Of a stretch of DNA of 64,000 nt, positions 43,733-52,336 are shown piece after piece (position 1 is the first letter of the stretch; every line of letters begins with the position of its first letter). The DNA lies in assembly GCA_965116625.1 (NCBI GenBank), contig OZ220717.1, positions 868,001 to 932,000 of the forward strand, read 5' to 3'. A model generated the notes under the pieces. The model ran no database searches. It was not told the DNA's origin and saw only the letters and a list, made by a program, of their open reading frames with translations. Made by a program: the position numbers and the translations under genes. Origin of the DNA: VXNE01 sp965116625. Its GTDB lineage: Bacteria; Pseudomonadota; Gammaproteobacteria; Pseudomonadales; Azotimanducaceae.

Positions 43733-44653
43733 CTAGCGCTGGGCGCCGGCCGCGATCGCTGCGGCCCGCACGGCTTCGTTCTGCGCGCTCAAGCCCCCGT
43801 TGGCGCCGCCGAAGCTGATGATCTGGTAGCCCTGCTCCATCTTTCCGGCGACATTGGCCGTGCCGACCGTACCTCCAACGGGGACGGAGCGCGCCTTGCA
43901 GACGTCGATGATTTCAGCCATCGCGGCGTCGACGTCTGGATGCGAAGGGTCCGGCACACCGAGGGAGTTGCTGAGGTCTTGAGCGGCACCGAGGTAGAAG
44001 CCCCCGACACCGGGGACCTGGGCGATCGCATCGGCGTTCTTCACCCCTTCCACCGTCTCTATCATGGGCCAGAACAGCAGGTCTCCCTCAGGGTTGAGCG
44101 GCCAGAGGTCGGCCCGCCGCCGGTACTCGGCCCCGGATATGCCCCAGAACCACGGCCCGGCCCCGGCGGTACCGCGGACTCCTCGGGGCTCGGGGATCTT
44201 CGAATCCCTGGCCGGCATGTACCGCATCGTGCGCACGATGTTCTCGGCCTGCTCCGCCGTCTCGACGTTGTTGATGAGGATGCCCATGAGGCCGAGATCG
44301 AGTGCGTGCTTGACGACCCACTGGGCCTCTTCGCTCGCATAGGGCGCGAACCGCGCGAATACGGCGGGATGCGCCTGCGGGTTGCCGCGCTCGAGGATCC
44401 CGGCCTTGTCCATCATGCCGGACAGGAAGACCTCCAATTGATCGAACCGCATGGCGCCGTGTTCCATGTCGAGGTACACGAAGTCGATGTCGGGATCGCG
44501 CGCCAATGAACGCGCGTTCTGCAACGAGAAGTCCGAAGTGCTCACGCCGAAGACGTGCTTGCCTTGGGACAGCTTCTCGATGACGGGATTGAGATGCAGG
44601 TACGGCTGCTCTGGTGACGACGTCGCCACTTCGTTTGGGACCTCGGGAACCAT
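43733..44653 (-). CDS. HpcH/HpaI-family aldolase
   Basis: Class II pyruvate-type aldolase fold. VYLDMEHGAM is the conserved D-E-H region, followed by GLMGILINNVETAEQAENIVRTMRYMP with the partner motif, LLFWPMIETVEGVKNADAIAQVPGVGGFYLGAAQDLS (MIET-GAAN/DLS motif) and QIISFGGANG. 306 residues; start ATG 44653. Upstream of the amidohydrolase in one operon. Substrate unknown. Confidence 0.88.
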   Translation of the reverse strand: MVPEVPNEVATSSPEQPYLHLNPVIEKLSQGKHVFGVSTSDFSLQNARSLARDPDIDFVYLDMEHGAMRFDQLEVFLSGMMDKAGILERGNPQAHPAVFARFAPYASEEAQWVVKHALDLGLMGILINNVETAEQAENIVRTMRYMPARDSKIPEPRGVRGTAGAGPWFWGISGAEYRRRADLWPLNPEGDLLFWPMIETVEGVKNADAIAQVPGVGGFYLGAAQDLSNSLGVPDPSHPDVDAAMAEIIDVCKARSVPVGGTVGTANVAGKMEQGYQIISFGGANGGLSAQNEAVRAAAIAAGAQR

Positions 44654-44846
44654 TTGCTCCCGAGTTTACATCCGGACGCGTCTGCCGGACGACTGTATGT
44701 GCTCGCGGGCACGCGTGTACGGTGGCCAGGTGCAGGACGTGGCCGCGACCCGAAGGATCACGTCTGCACGCAGGACGCGGTTGAAGGCACCGGGGGTGTG
44801 GGGCACTCTTTGACCCGTGAAAGAGCAACTAGCCTGGGGAACTCCC

Positions 44847-45044
44847 ATGAGCCGAATCAATACGTCCGTAAGGTTGATCGCCGCCGCGCTGATGTCAGTG
44901 ATGTTGCTGACAGGAATGACCTGCGGGGCAGGCGGGTTTTCGATACCGCTGGCGGAGCCGACCGACGAAAAACATGCCGATGACGACCCTTGGCAGGTTG
45001 ACGACGAGGGAAATGAAGAGGTCGCGTCACTCAGCGAACGATAG
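44847..45044 (+). CDS. Small secreted protein
   Basis: 65 residues from ATG 44847 (alternative 44817): N-terminal signal (VRLIAAALMSVMLLTGMTCGAGG) and a short acidic tail (KHADDDPWQVDDEGNEEVASL). The Cys after GMT is not in a standard lipobox. No family. Confidence 0.5.
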   Translation: MSRINTSVRLIAAALMSVMLLTGMTCGAGGFSIPLAEPTDEKHADDDPWQVDDEGNEEVASLSER

Positions 45045-45151
45045 CCAATCGGACCCTCGCATCGGGCTGGCAGACCGGCAGCCGGCTTTCCTAGGCGTAG
45101 ACGGGACCGCTGCAGAACATTGGGAGATCACGCGAAACCTCCCGCTCGGTC

Positions 45152-46510
45152 TCATGCCTTCCTGAAACGCCACCCGTACATCACGCGCCCATAGTAGTTG
45201 AACCACTGCCTGGCTTCGAAGTCCTGGAACGGGTAGTCCGCTCCCATCTGCCTGGCCGTCACGAGGCCGGTTACGAAACAGGTCTCCTGGCTGTTGATGA
45301 GCGTGTGGGCGCCGCAGTGTCGCGTTCGCCGCTTGCCTTGAACAAGACGGAACAGGTGGATGAGAACGGCCACGTGGCGCACGTCGTGGACGATGTGCTG
45401 AAACCACCACTTCTTGACGATCTTCGATTCGTCGATGGGACTCACTGGGTTGTAGGTGACAAGGCAGGGCTTGTCGGACCGATGCGCCCACGGCTGCTGG
45501 TTGTGCATGATGTAGGTGATTTCATAGTTGTCCGGCCGCGTGCCGTACTGCTCGATGTGGTTGCTTCGCGTGGCGAGCGCTTTGACATCGCTGTCCGGAA
45601 GAACCGAGGCGTCCGAATGGACCACCGTGTGGTTGTGCAGCTCGCTCTCGTAGCGAATCGAAGACAGCAGGAATCTCTCAAGGAAAGTCGGCTCGTCCAG
45701 CATCATCAGCGTCTGGTTCGCGTTGCATGCGAACACCACCTCATCGAACGTCTCCTTCCGCCCTGTCTCGTCCTCCACGACCACCTCGGAAGGCCCTCGG
45801 TACACCTTCCGAACCGGCCGGTCGAGGTAGATCCTGTCCTGAAACGCAGCCGACAGCTTCCGGTAGATGTGCCGCGTGCCCTGGTCCCAGGTCTGCATGG
45901 GCGTCGCGCTCTCTATGTCGAAGAACTCCAGGTACCGGGCGAACAGGGCGGCGGGCATGTCGAACACGTTCGTGGCCATCAGGAAGTTGACGAACATGGG
46001 CTTCAGGATCTTGTACCTGAAGTCCCCGGAGAACCCGCCGAGGTTCAACACCGTTCCCATGCTGACGTAGTTGAAGGGATTGAGGGCATTGAGCAGCTTG
46101 GACCTGGATCGGGTCAGCCCGCCAAACAACTTCATTCGTTTCAGGATTCGCTGGAACTTCCTGATCTCCGGCTGCAACTGCCTGCGGATGTCGGAGTCGA
46201 AATCGTGGGCGTAAACGCCGTCCCGATACTTCACGCTGTAACTGAACCTGGTATCGACCAGTTCGATACCGTGCTGCCGCATGACAAGCAGAATGTGGTG
46301 GTAAACCGAGGGGATGCAGGCGGTGACGGAGATATCGAACGGGATGGAAGTGCCGTCGTCTTGCGGCATGTCGGCGGTAATGGCGTTGCCGCCAACCTGG
46401 GATTGCGCTTCGAACAGCCGAATGTCGAACCGATCGGGGTGCTGGTGGAGCGCCCAGGCCGCTCCCAGACCCGAAACGCCTCCACCGATGATAGCAACCC
46501 TGGCTGGCAT
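45152..46510 (-). CDS. FAD-dependent oxidoreductase (COG2907-like)
   Basis: 452 residues with an N-terminal dinucleotide fold RVAIIGGGVSGLGAAWAL, FEAQSQVGGNA, and DEVVFACNANQTLMML in the middle. The whole resembles the COG2907 predicted NAD/FAD-binding amine-oxidase-like proteins that often neighbour cyclopropane-fatty-acid or DUF1365 genes, none of which is seen here. Substrate unknown. Confidence 0.82.
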   Translation of the reverse strand: MPARVAIIGGGVSGLGAAWALHQHPDRFDIRLFEAQSQVGGNAITADMPQDDGTSIPFDISVTACIPSVYHHILLVMRQHGIELVDTRFSYSVKYRDGVYAHDFDSDIRRQLQPEIRKFQRILKRMKLFGGLTRSRSKLLNALNPFNYVSMGTVLNLGGFSGDFRYKILKPMFVNFLMATNVFDMPAALFARYLEFFDIESATPMQTWDQGTRHIYRKLSAAFQDRIYLDRPVRKVYRGPSEVVVEDETGRKETFDEVVFACNANQTLMMLDEPTFLERFLLSSIRYESELHNHTVVHSDASVLPDSDVKALATRSNHIEQYGTRPDNYEITYIMHNQQPWAHRSDKPCLVTYNPVSPIDESKIVKKWWFQHIVHDVRHVAVLIHLFRLVQGKRRTRHCGAHTLINSQETCFVTGLVTARQMGADYPFQDFEARQWFNYYGRVMYGWRFRKA

Positions 46511-46653
46511 CGCCGCACCCCCGATTCACTGACGGCGCTCACCTTATCATCGCCGGCGACCCCTCAGGTGGCGAGCTTGCTTCGTTGAAGCGAGGGGGGA
46601 GTGTTGGGCATTCTTCGATTCACGGTGAGACAAAAACCCGGGGGAACATCTGG

Positions 46654-47571
46654 ATGGTCCGACACGTCGCATCCCCAAGGTTAATCATCGCAGCACTCAT
46701 CTCGTTCTGGACGCTCGGGGCGCTGGCGCAAACGACGGAGAGCGAGACCTTCGAAGATTGGCAGGCGGACTTTAACGGTAAGGACATGTGGTTCGCCTCG
46801 CCAGTTGTATTTCCTGCGCCGCCTTACGTGACGTTCACCTGCTACAGGGGCCTCCTGTGCGGGTTCTTTATGGTGGAAGAAGGCACGCCCTCGGAGGGTT
46901 GGCAGAGTCCCGATACGCCGGTTCTGATAACGGTGGACGAAAACCCCGCGATGGAAACGAGTGGCAACGTCTTTCTGTCGGCATCGGGAGCCGGAGAGAT
47001 CACCAAGGATTTTGCACATCAAACGCTCGCGATGTTGAAGGCGATGGAGGGTGGCAAGACGCTTCGTGTGTCTATCGGTGACGTCGAGTTCGTCCAGCCC
47101 ATTGCCGGGTTCTACGATGCGTCGATGTGGGCACTGGGGAAGTTCGCGTTCGCGTTCGCGGAATCTCGCCCGGTCAGGACCTTCGGGGAATGGACGGCAC
47201 ATGTCGTCCGTGATCTCGACGGAACGGAAAGGGAGTGGTACGTCTTGTCGGGCGACGTCAGGCTTCGATGCAGGGATGGCCAGCTCGCCATGGCGCCTTT
47301 CGCGGACAATCCCGAAGAGCCGACTTCGGGGAAGCTCGATATCAGGGCGGGAGGCGGCATCAATTTGACAACTTCCGGCGACTATCCCAACCGCGTAGCC
47401 GACTTCACTTTGCGGAGAGTCATGGGACTGTCGGGCCGATCGGCGAGAGCAGCGAAACACGACGTGAGGGTGACCATCACGAGCGAGGACGGGACGACAG
47501 CTTCCTATCTCATCCCGACGAAAGGATATAGTCCCGCCGCGAAGTGGGTGGAGCGGAAGTGTCGGAACTGA
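46654..47571 (+). CDS. Secreted protein of unknown function
   Basis: 305 residues from ATG 46654: signal (LIIAALISFWTLGALAQ) and a mature chain with two similar-looking halves, each ending with beta-rich segments (TFTCYRGLLCGFFMVEEGT, VRLRCRDGQLAMAPF). The longer frame from 46585 lacks a signal. The pattern of paired Cys and W resembles invasion-associated-locus-B-type proteins but is not decisive. Confidence 0.65.
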   Translation: MVRHVASPRLIIAALISFWTLGALAQTTESETFEDWQADFNGKDMWFASPVVFPAPPYVTFTCYRGLLCGFFMVEEGTPSEGWQSPDTPVLITVDENPAMETSGNVFLSASGAGEITKDFAHQTLAMLKAMEGGKTLRVSIGDVEFVQPIAGFYDASMWALGKFAFAFAESRPVRTFGEWTAHVVRDLDGTEREWYVLSGDVRLRCRDGQLAMAPFADNPEEPTSGKLDIRAGGGINLTTSGDYPNRVADFTLRRVMGLSGRSARAAKHDVRVTITSEDGTTASYLIPTKGYSPAAKWVERKCRN

Positions 47572-47696
47572 CCGGAAAGACTCGACTGTGGTCGCCAAAG
47601 CGGCACGACCGTCAACATTGAGAACCTACGAATCGCGGGTTACGCTCGCCCGTTGATCAGAATTCGCCCGTCGGCCCTGCACATCGAGGAAGACCT

Positions 47697-48809
47697 ATGC
47701 AACTCGGAATGTTCGCCATGCCACTCCATCCGCCGGACCGTCTGCTCGCAGACACGCTCGATGAAGACCGGCAAGCGGTGCTGCTGGCGGACCGGCTAGG
47801 TTTCTCCGAGGCGTGGTTCGGCGAGCACTTTTCGTCGACTGCGGAACCGATCGCATCGCCGCTGGCGTTCTTCTCGAGCCTCGTGCACCAGACCCGGCAG
47901 ATCAACTTTGCGACCGGCGTGCTGAACCTGCCGCAGTCGCATCCCGCGATGGTCGCCGCCCAGGTGGCACAGTTCGACCATCTGTCGCGAGGGCGATACC
48001 TCCTTGGCATCGGTCCGGGCGGCCTCGGCAGCGACTTCGAGCTGTTGGGAATCGGCGACAAGGACACGCGCTCCGAGATGATGCTGGAGTCCATCGAGGC
48101 GATGCAGCAGATCTGGGCGCAGGACGCGCCCTACTCGATTCCGGGTAAATACTGGAACGTCAACATCACCGACTTCCGATTCGACGGTCTCGGCATCGGC
48201 GAGATGCTCAAACCCTTCCAGAAGCCGCATCCGCAGATCTGCCTGTCCATCATCACGCCCTACTCCCCGAGTGCGAAGATGGCGGGGACGCGCGGCTGGC
48301 ATCCCGTCTCCGCAAACTTCATCCAGCCACGCTACATCCGCAGTCACTGGGAAGCGTACGCCGAAGGCGTCGAGAGCATCGGCGAACGACCGGACCCGGC
48401 AAACTGGCGCATTGCGCGCTCGATTCTCGTGACGGACAGCGATTCACAGGCCGACGAGCACCTCTCGAATCCGGACTGCGGGCTGCACTTCTATTTCCGC
48501 TATTTCAGGCGCATGTACCTGAACCGGGGCTCGATGGAGATGCTGAAGCCCGATGTCGACATGCCCGACGAAGAGGCCACGGAAGAAGTGGTGGCCCGGT
48601 CGATGGTGACCTGGGGGTCCCCGTCGAAGGTCCTCGACGAACTCGTCGATCTCCATTCGCAATGGGGCGACTTCGGCACTCTGCTCATGGTCGGCCACGA
48701 TTGGGACAACATCGAGTTGTGGCGGCGATCCATGACGTTGCTTGCCAACGAAGTCATGCCGCGGTTCCGCCAGCACGTGGAGGCGACGCCAGCCGCCGCG
48801 TCAATGTGA
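47697..48809 (+). CDS. LLM-class flavin-dependent monooxygenase
   Basis: Luciferase-like protein: MQLGMFAMPLHPP, ADRLGFSEAWFGEHFSSTAEP, FATGVLNLPQSHPAMVAAQVAQFDHLSRGRYLLGIGPGG and GSPSKVLDELVDLHSQWGDFGTLLMVGHDW. The HFSSTAEP region and GxGPGG resemble flavin-dependent members. GAGGAAGACC precedes the ATG. 370 residues. Fourth LLM gene in the window; precedes a PhyH dioxygenase by 20 bp. Confidence 0.87.
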   Translation: MQLGMFAMPLHPPDRLLADTLDEDRQAVLLADRLGFSEAWFGEHFSSTAEPIASPLAFFSSLVHQTRQINFATGVLNLPQSHPAMVAAQVAQFDHLSRGRYLLGIGPGGLGSDFELLGIGDKDTRSEMMLESIEAMQQIWAQDAPYSIPGKYWNVNITDFRFDGLGIGEMLKPFQKPHPQICLSIITPYSPSAKMAGTRGWHPVSANFIQPRYIRSHWEAYAEGVESIGERPDPANWRIARSILVTDSDSQADEHLSNPDCGLHFYFRYFRRMYLNRGSMEMLKPDVDMPDEEATEEVVARSMVTWGSPSKVLDELVDLHSQWGDFGTLLMVGHDWDNIELWRRSMTLLANEVMPRFRQHVEATPAAASM

Positions 48810-48828
48810 GGCGTTAACAGGGGAGCGA

Positions 48829-49956
48829 ATGACCGGAAACGGCGAGACCGGCTGGGAGGCCTACCGCAGGGAGGGCCTCGAGCGGGCCGCCCGGCTCGGC
48901 AATCGGGGCCCCTTGCGTTTCGACGAAGACGGGTGCCTCACGCAGGACATCCTCGACGCCTATCGCCGCACAGGTTTCTATGTCTTTACCGGCGTCCTCT
49001 CGCCTGAGGAGTGCCGCGAACTGGAGCGCGAGTTCGACCGGGTGCTGGATAACGCGCCGCTCGTCAATGACGGCGAGGTGGACAGGCATGGCCGGCCCAG
49101 CAGGTTCTCCAGGCATTGCTCGGTCGAGCTGCCATGGTCATCCAATGAGGATGCGGACGAGGATTCGGAAGGGGAAGACCCACCCGGCATCGTCCGCATG
49201 CTGTCGCACCCTCTGATGATCATGGAATCCGCGCTGCGGGCTTATGGCCATCCCGACATCCTCAAGATGATCGCGAGCGTGAACGGGCCGGATTTCGTGC
49301 CGTTCTCCGAAAGCGTTTTCCACAAGGCGGCGTATGAGGGCTTCCCCACGCGATGGCATCAGGACGGCCGGACGCATTGGGCCGAAGACGGAACACCCCT
49401 GGAGCAGTCCGACGGCTCGGGCAAGACGCACGGCGTCAACCTGTCCGTGTCCTGGTCTCATTGCACGCCGGAGAACGGCCTCTGGGTGGTCCCGGGAAGT
49501 CACCGACGCTGGCGCCTCGCGGATGGCGGCCAATTCCCGCCCATCACCGAATGGTTACCGGACGCGGTCCCCATGACCCTGGCGCCGGGAGATTGCGGTC
49601 TGGTCAACCGAAGCTCGATGCATGGCTCCTATCCGAACCGGTCTGCCGTGCGCCGCGTCAACATGATCATGGGGTTCCACAACCGGGCTTCTGCGATCGG
49701 TGCGGAAGCGACCAATGTCCATGCCTTCGCGCGGATGGGCGACAAGAGGAAAACGGTCAAGTACACGGAAGAACACGTGCTGCGCCGCGCGCGAATGATC
49801 CCGCTGGCGATCGATGCCCGACGGCAACGATACCCTCACGAAAAACCCTACGAGTACCGGGGAGACTACATCGGCGGGGGCGTATGGAACGCTGAGGCCC
49901 GCGCCGAGATCAGCCGGGAAGGCGACGAATACTGGCAAAGGAACATGACGCTTTAG
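48829..49956 (+). CDS. Phytanoyl-CoA dioxygenase (PhyH) family protein
   Basis: Non-heme iron dioxygenase: metal ligands RWHQDGRTHW (HxD) and a distal His in SSMHGSYPNRS, with RRVNMIMGFH. 375 residues from ATG 48829, preceded by GGGGAGCG. Spaced 20 bp from the LLM monooxygenase, so two oxygenases are in one operon. The N-terminal ~100 residues are family-like. Confidence 0.87.
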   Translation: MTGNGETGWEAYRREGLERAARLGNRGPLRFDEDGCLTQDILDAYRRTGFYVFTGVLSPEECRELEREFDRVLDNAPLVNDGEVDRHGRPSRFSRHCSVELPWSSNEDADEDSEGEDPPGIVRMLSHPLMIMESALRAYGHPDILKMIASVNGPDFVPFSESVFHKAAYEGFPTRWHQDGRTHWAEDGTPLEQSDGSGKTHGVNLSVSWSHCTPENGLWVVPGSHRRWRLADGGQFPPITEWLPDAVPMTLAPGDCGLVNRSSMHGSYPNRSAVRRVNMIMGFHNRASAIGAEATNVHAFARMGDKRKTVKYTEEHVLRRARMIPLAIDARRQRYPHEKPYEYRGDYIGGGVWNAEARAEISREGDEYWQRNMTL

Positions 49957-50005
49957 GAGCCTTCAGCAACGGGAAGGACTCAGGGCGCGTCCGATCGTGC
50001 CTGTC

Positions 50006-52216
50006 TCAAATGTTGAGCCGCAATTCCAGACCCAGCAGTCGCGGCGGCTCGTAAACGGCGACCGGGAATATGGAAGCGCCGATGATCAGTCGCGGGGCAC
50101 TTGCGTCGGCGAGATTCCGGCCGAAGAGGGAAACGCTGTTTTCGCGTTGTCCCCAGGTCCAGGTCAGAGATCCGTTGATTAGCGTAGTTCCAGGCCGATA
50201 GAAAATCTCGTCGTTGCTCTCGCCGAAGGCGTTGTAGCGGGATTGATAGCGCGCATCAAGCCGCCATTCGAGGGTGTTTCCTGCCAGTTCCGAGGTGTAG
50301 CTAACGGCACCATAGGCTGTCACTTTGGGCGCCATCAATACATCCAGATGCGAATTGTCGGTGACGATGCCGTCATTGTTGAGATCCGCCAGGAAGGTGG
50401 CCCATTGAGCGTCCAGCAAACCGAGAGCGAAGTCGATGCTCCAGTTCGACGTTAGCAACCAGGAGGACTCGAACTCGAACCCATTGATGTCCACGTTCCC
50501 GAGGTTTTCGTTGATGGGCTCGTTCCCTCGACCCGTGGAATTCGTGCGCCGCACAAAACCTACGAGGTCTTCATAGTCCGCATAGAACACGGCTGCGGAG
50601 AGGCGCAGCCGATTCTCCAACAGATTCGCCTTCACGCCTGCTTCGTAGTTCGTTACATGTTCCGCATCGTATGGTCCGACGTTTTCCGGAACGGTCGCCC
50701 GGCTGGTGAATCCGCCCGATTTGTACCCCGTGGACGCCGTCGCGTACGCCATGAGTGATTCGGAGTGCTCATACTTCGTGCCCAGCTTCCAGGTGGGCTG
50801 ATTCCAGGTCGTCTTGGCTTCCAGAATGATGGGAGGTCGTTGTGGAGCCGGTGGCGGGAGCCCGTAGTTGCTGACGGTCGCCTTCTTTTCGTCCTGGGTC
50901 ATTCGTCCGCCAGCAATCAGGGCGAGCCGGTCGCTCAGGTGTATATCGGTCTGTGCGAATGCCGCCATGCTATTGGTCCGCTGCCGCGCGACAGTGATCC
51001 GGGCGGAATCTTCGAACGCAAACGTCGGCGAGAAAGGCGGACCGATATTCTGGTAGAAGAGTCGGCCCGACTGCTCCCGGAATGCGAATACGCCCAGGAC
51101 ATAGTCCAGGCGAATGCTGTGGGTATCGTGAAACCGCAATTCGAAACTGTCCTGTGCCTGGTCGATGTCAAACCCAATGTTCGCATTCAGACTCGGATTC
51201 CTGCCGGGAGCAGGTGGCTGCCCCCCAGCGCGACCATCGAGATCTGTGTACAGGAGAAAATCGCTGTCGTGGGTATTCGCCGCAATCGCGACCGTGCCGG
51301 CGTCGAGTTCGATATCCGACAACAACGTGAATCCCTTCTCGTTGGAGTCATTGAATCCGTCGGTATCCATGTTGATCAGATGGACATCGCCATCCGACAT
51401 CCCATCCGGGTCCTGGACTACATTCGAGGTGGCAATACCATCCGTTTCTCCATCGACCTCATAGTAGGTCAAGGTCGTCTCCGCATTGGATATGCGGTGG
51501 TCGATTTTCAGGCGCAGCGTGCTCGAATCCAGCACGCCCAGCCGGTTGCCGTTGAAGGCGTTGGTTACGTGCCCATCGTACCTGCGCGTCGAAACCGTCA
51601 AACGCGCCCGCAGGGAATCGTTCATCATCCGGCCTGTTTCGGCCGATAGCGCGTACTTCGCGAGACCGTACTCGCCGAGTGTGGCGCGCGCCGATACACG
51701 GGCCTCGGAACTGGCTTCCTTGGTAATGATATTGACCGTTCCCGCCAGGCTGTTGCGGCCGAAAAGAGTGCCCTGAGGGCCACGCAGCACTTCGATTCTC
51801 TCGACATCGATCTGGTCTTGGCCGAGCCCTGTCACGCGGGCGTGGGGTATGCCGTCGACCAACACCTGTGTCTTCTGGTCGGCAAACGGGTCGGTATCGA
51901 AGAAGCCAATCCCCCTGATCGCGAGGTTGGCAGTGTTCTCAATAAACACCATGCCCTGGAAGATCACGTTCGGCGCGGTGCCGTTCAGATCGGCGATATT
52001 GTTGGCGCCTGATTCCTCGATCGAGGCGCCAGGAAGCACCGAAACCGATGCCGGGACGTCCTGCAGGTTTTGCTCCACCTTCTGCGCGGTCACGATCACC
52101 TCCTCGAGGCCATCGCTTTGTGCAGCGGATGCCAAGAGGGTGGAGACCGCCAGGAGTGCCCGCAGCGCGCCAGCCAAGACGGTTTGTTGCTTGCAGTTCC
52201 CGGCGTTCAAAGTCAC
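50006..52216 (-). CDS. TonB-dependent outer membrane receptor
   Basis: A signal (LAGALRALLAVSTLLASAAQS) is followed by the plug domain with EEVIVTAQKVEQNLQDVPASVSVL, IRGIGFFDTD and VLRGPQGTLFGRNSLAGTVNIITKEA, and a 22-strand-type barrel ending PRLLGLELRLNI. GTG 52216 places the signal at the N terminus (736 residues); the frame reaches 52315. Type resembles receptors used for sterol, plant or polymer breakdown products, but ligand is open. Lies downstream of the sensor-like gene on the same strand. Confidence 0.88.
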   Translation of the reverse strand: MTLNAGNCKQQTVLAGALRALLAVSTLLASAAQSDGLEEVIVTAQKVEQNLQDVPASVSVLPGASIEESGANNIADLNGTAPNVIFQGMVFIENTANLAIRGIGFFDTDPFADQKTQVLVDGIPHARVTGLGQDQIDVERIEVLRGPQGTLFGRNSLAGTVNIITKEASSEARVSARATLGEYGLAKYALSAETGRMMNDSLRARLTVSTRRYDGHVTNAFNGNRLGVLDSSTLRLKIDHRISNAETTLTYYEVDGETDGIATSNVVQDPDGMSDGDVHLINMDTDGFNDSNEKGFTLLSDIELDAGTVAIAANTHDSDFLLYTDLDGRAGGQPPAPGRNPSLNANIGFDIDQAQDSFELRFHDTHSIRLDYVLGVFAFREQSGRLFYQNIGPPFSPTFAFEDSARITVARQRTNSMAAFAQTDIHLSDRLALIAGGRMTQDEKKATVSNYGLPPPAPQRPPIILEAKTTWNQPTWKLGTKYEHSESLMAYATASTGYKSGGFTSRATVPENVGPYDAEHVTNYEAGVKANLLENRLRLSAAVFYADYEDLVGFVRRTNSTGRGNEPINENLGNVDINGFEFESSWLLTSNWSIDFALGLLDAQWATFLADLNNDGIVTDNSHLDVLMAPKVTAYGAVSYTSELAGNTLEWRLDARYQSRYNAFGESNDEIFYRPGTTLINGSLTWTWGQRENSVSLFGRNLADASAPRLIIGASIFPVAVYEPPRLLGLELRLNI

Positions 52217-52336
52217 CGCCTGAATCTCGCCGTATCGCTGTCCGGATTCGGGCAGAGTGGGTGCCGCTTCACCGGGCGATTGAAGCGGCGACTGGCAGCA
52301 CGAGAACGGCGGCAAGAGTACCGGGCAGGAGCACGA

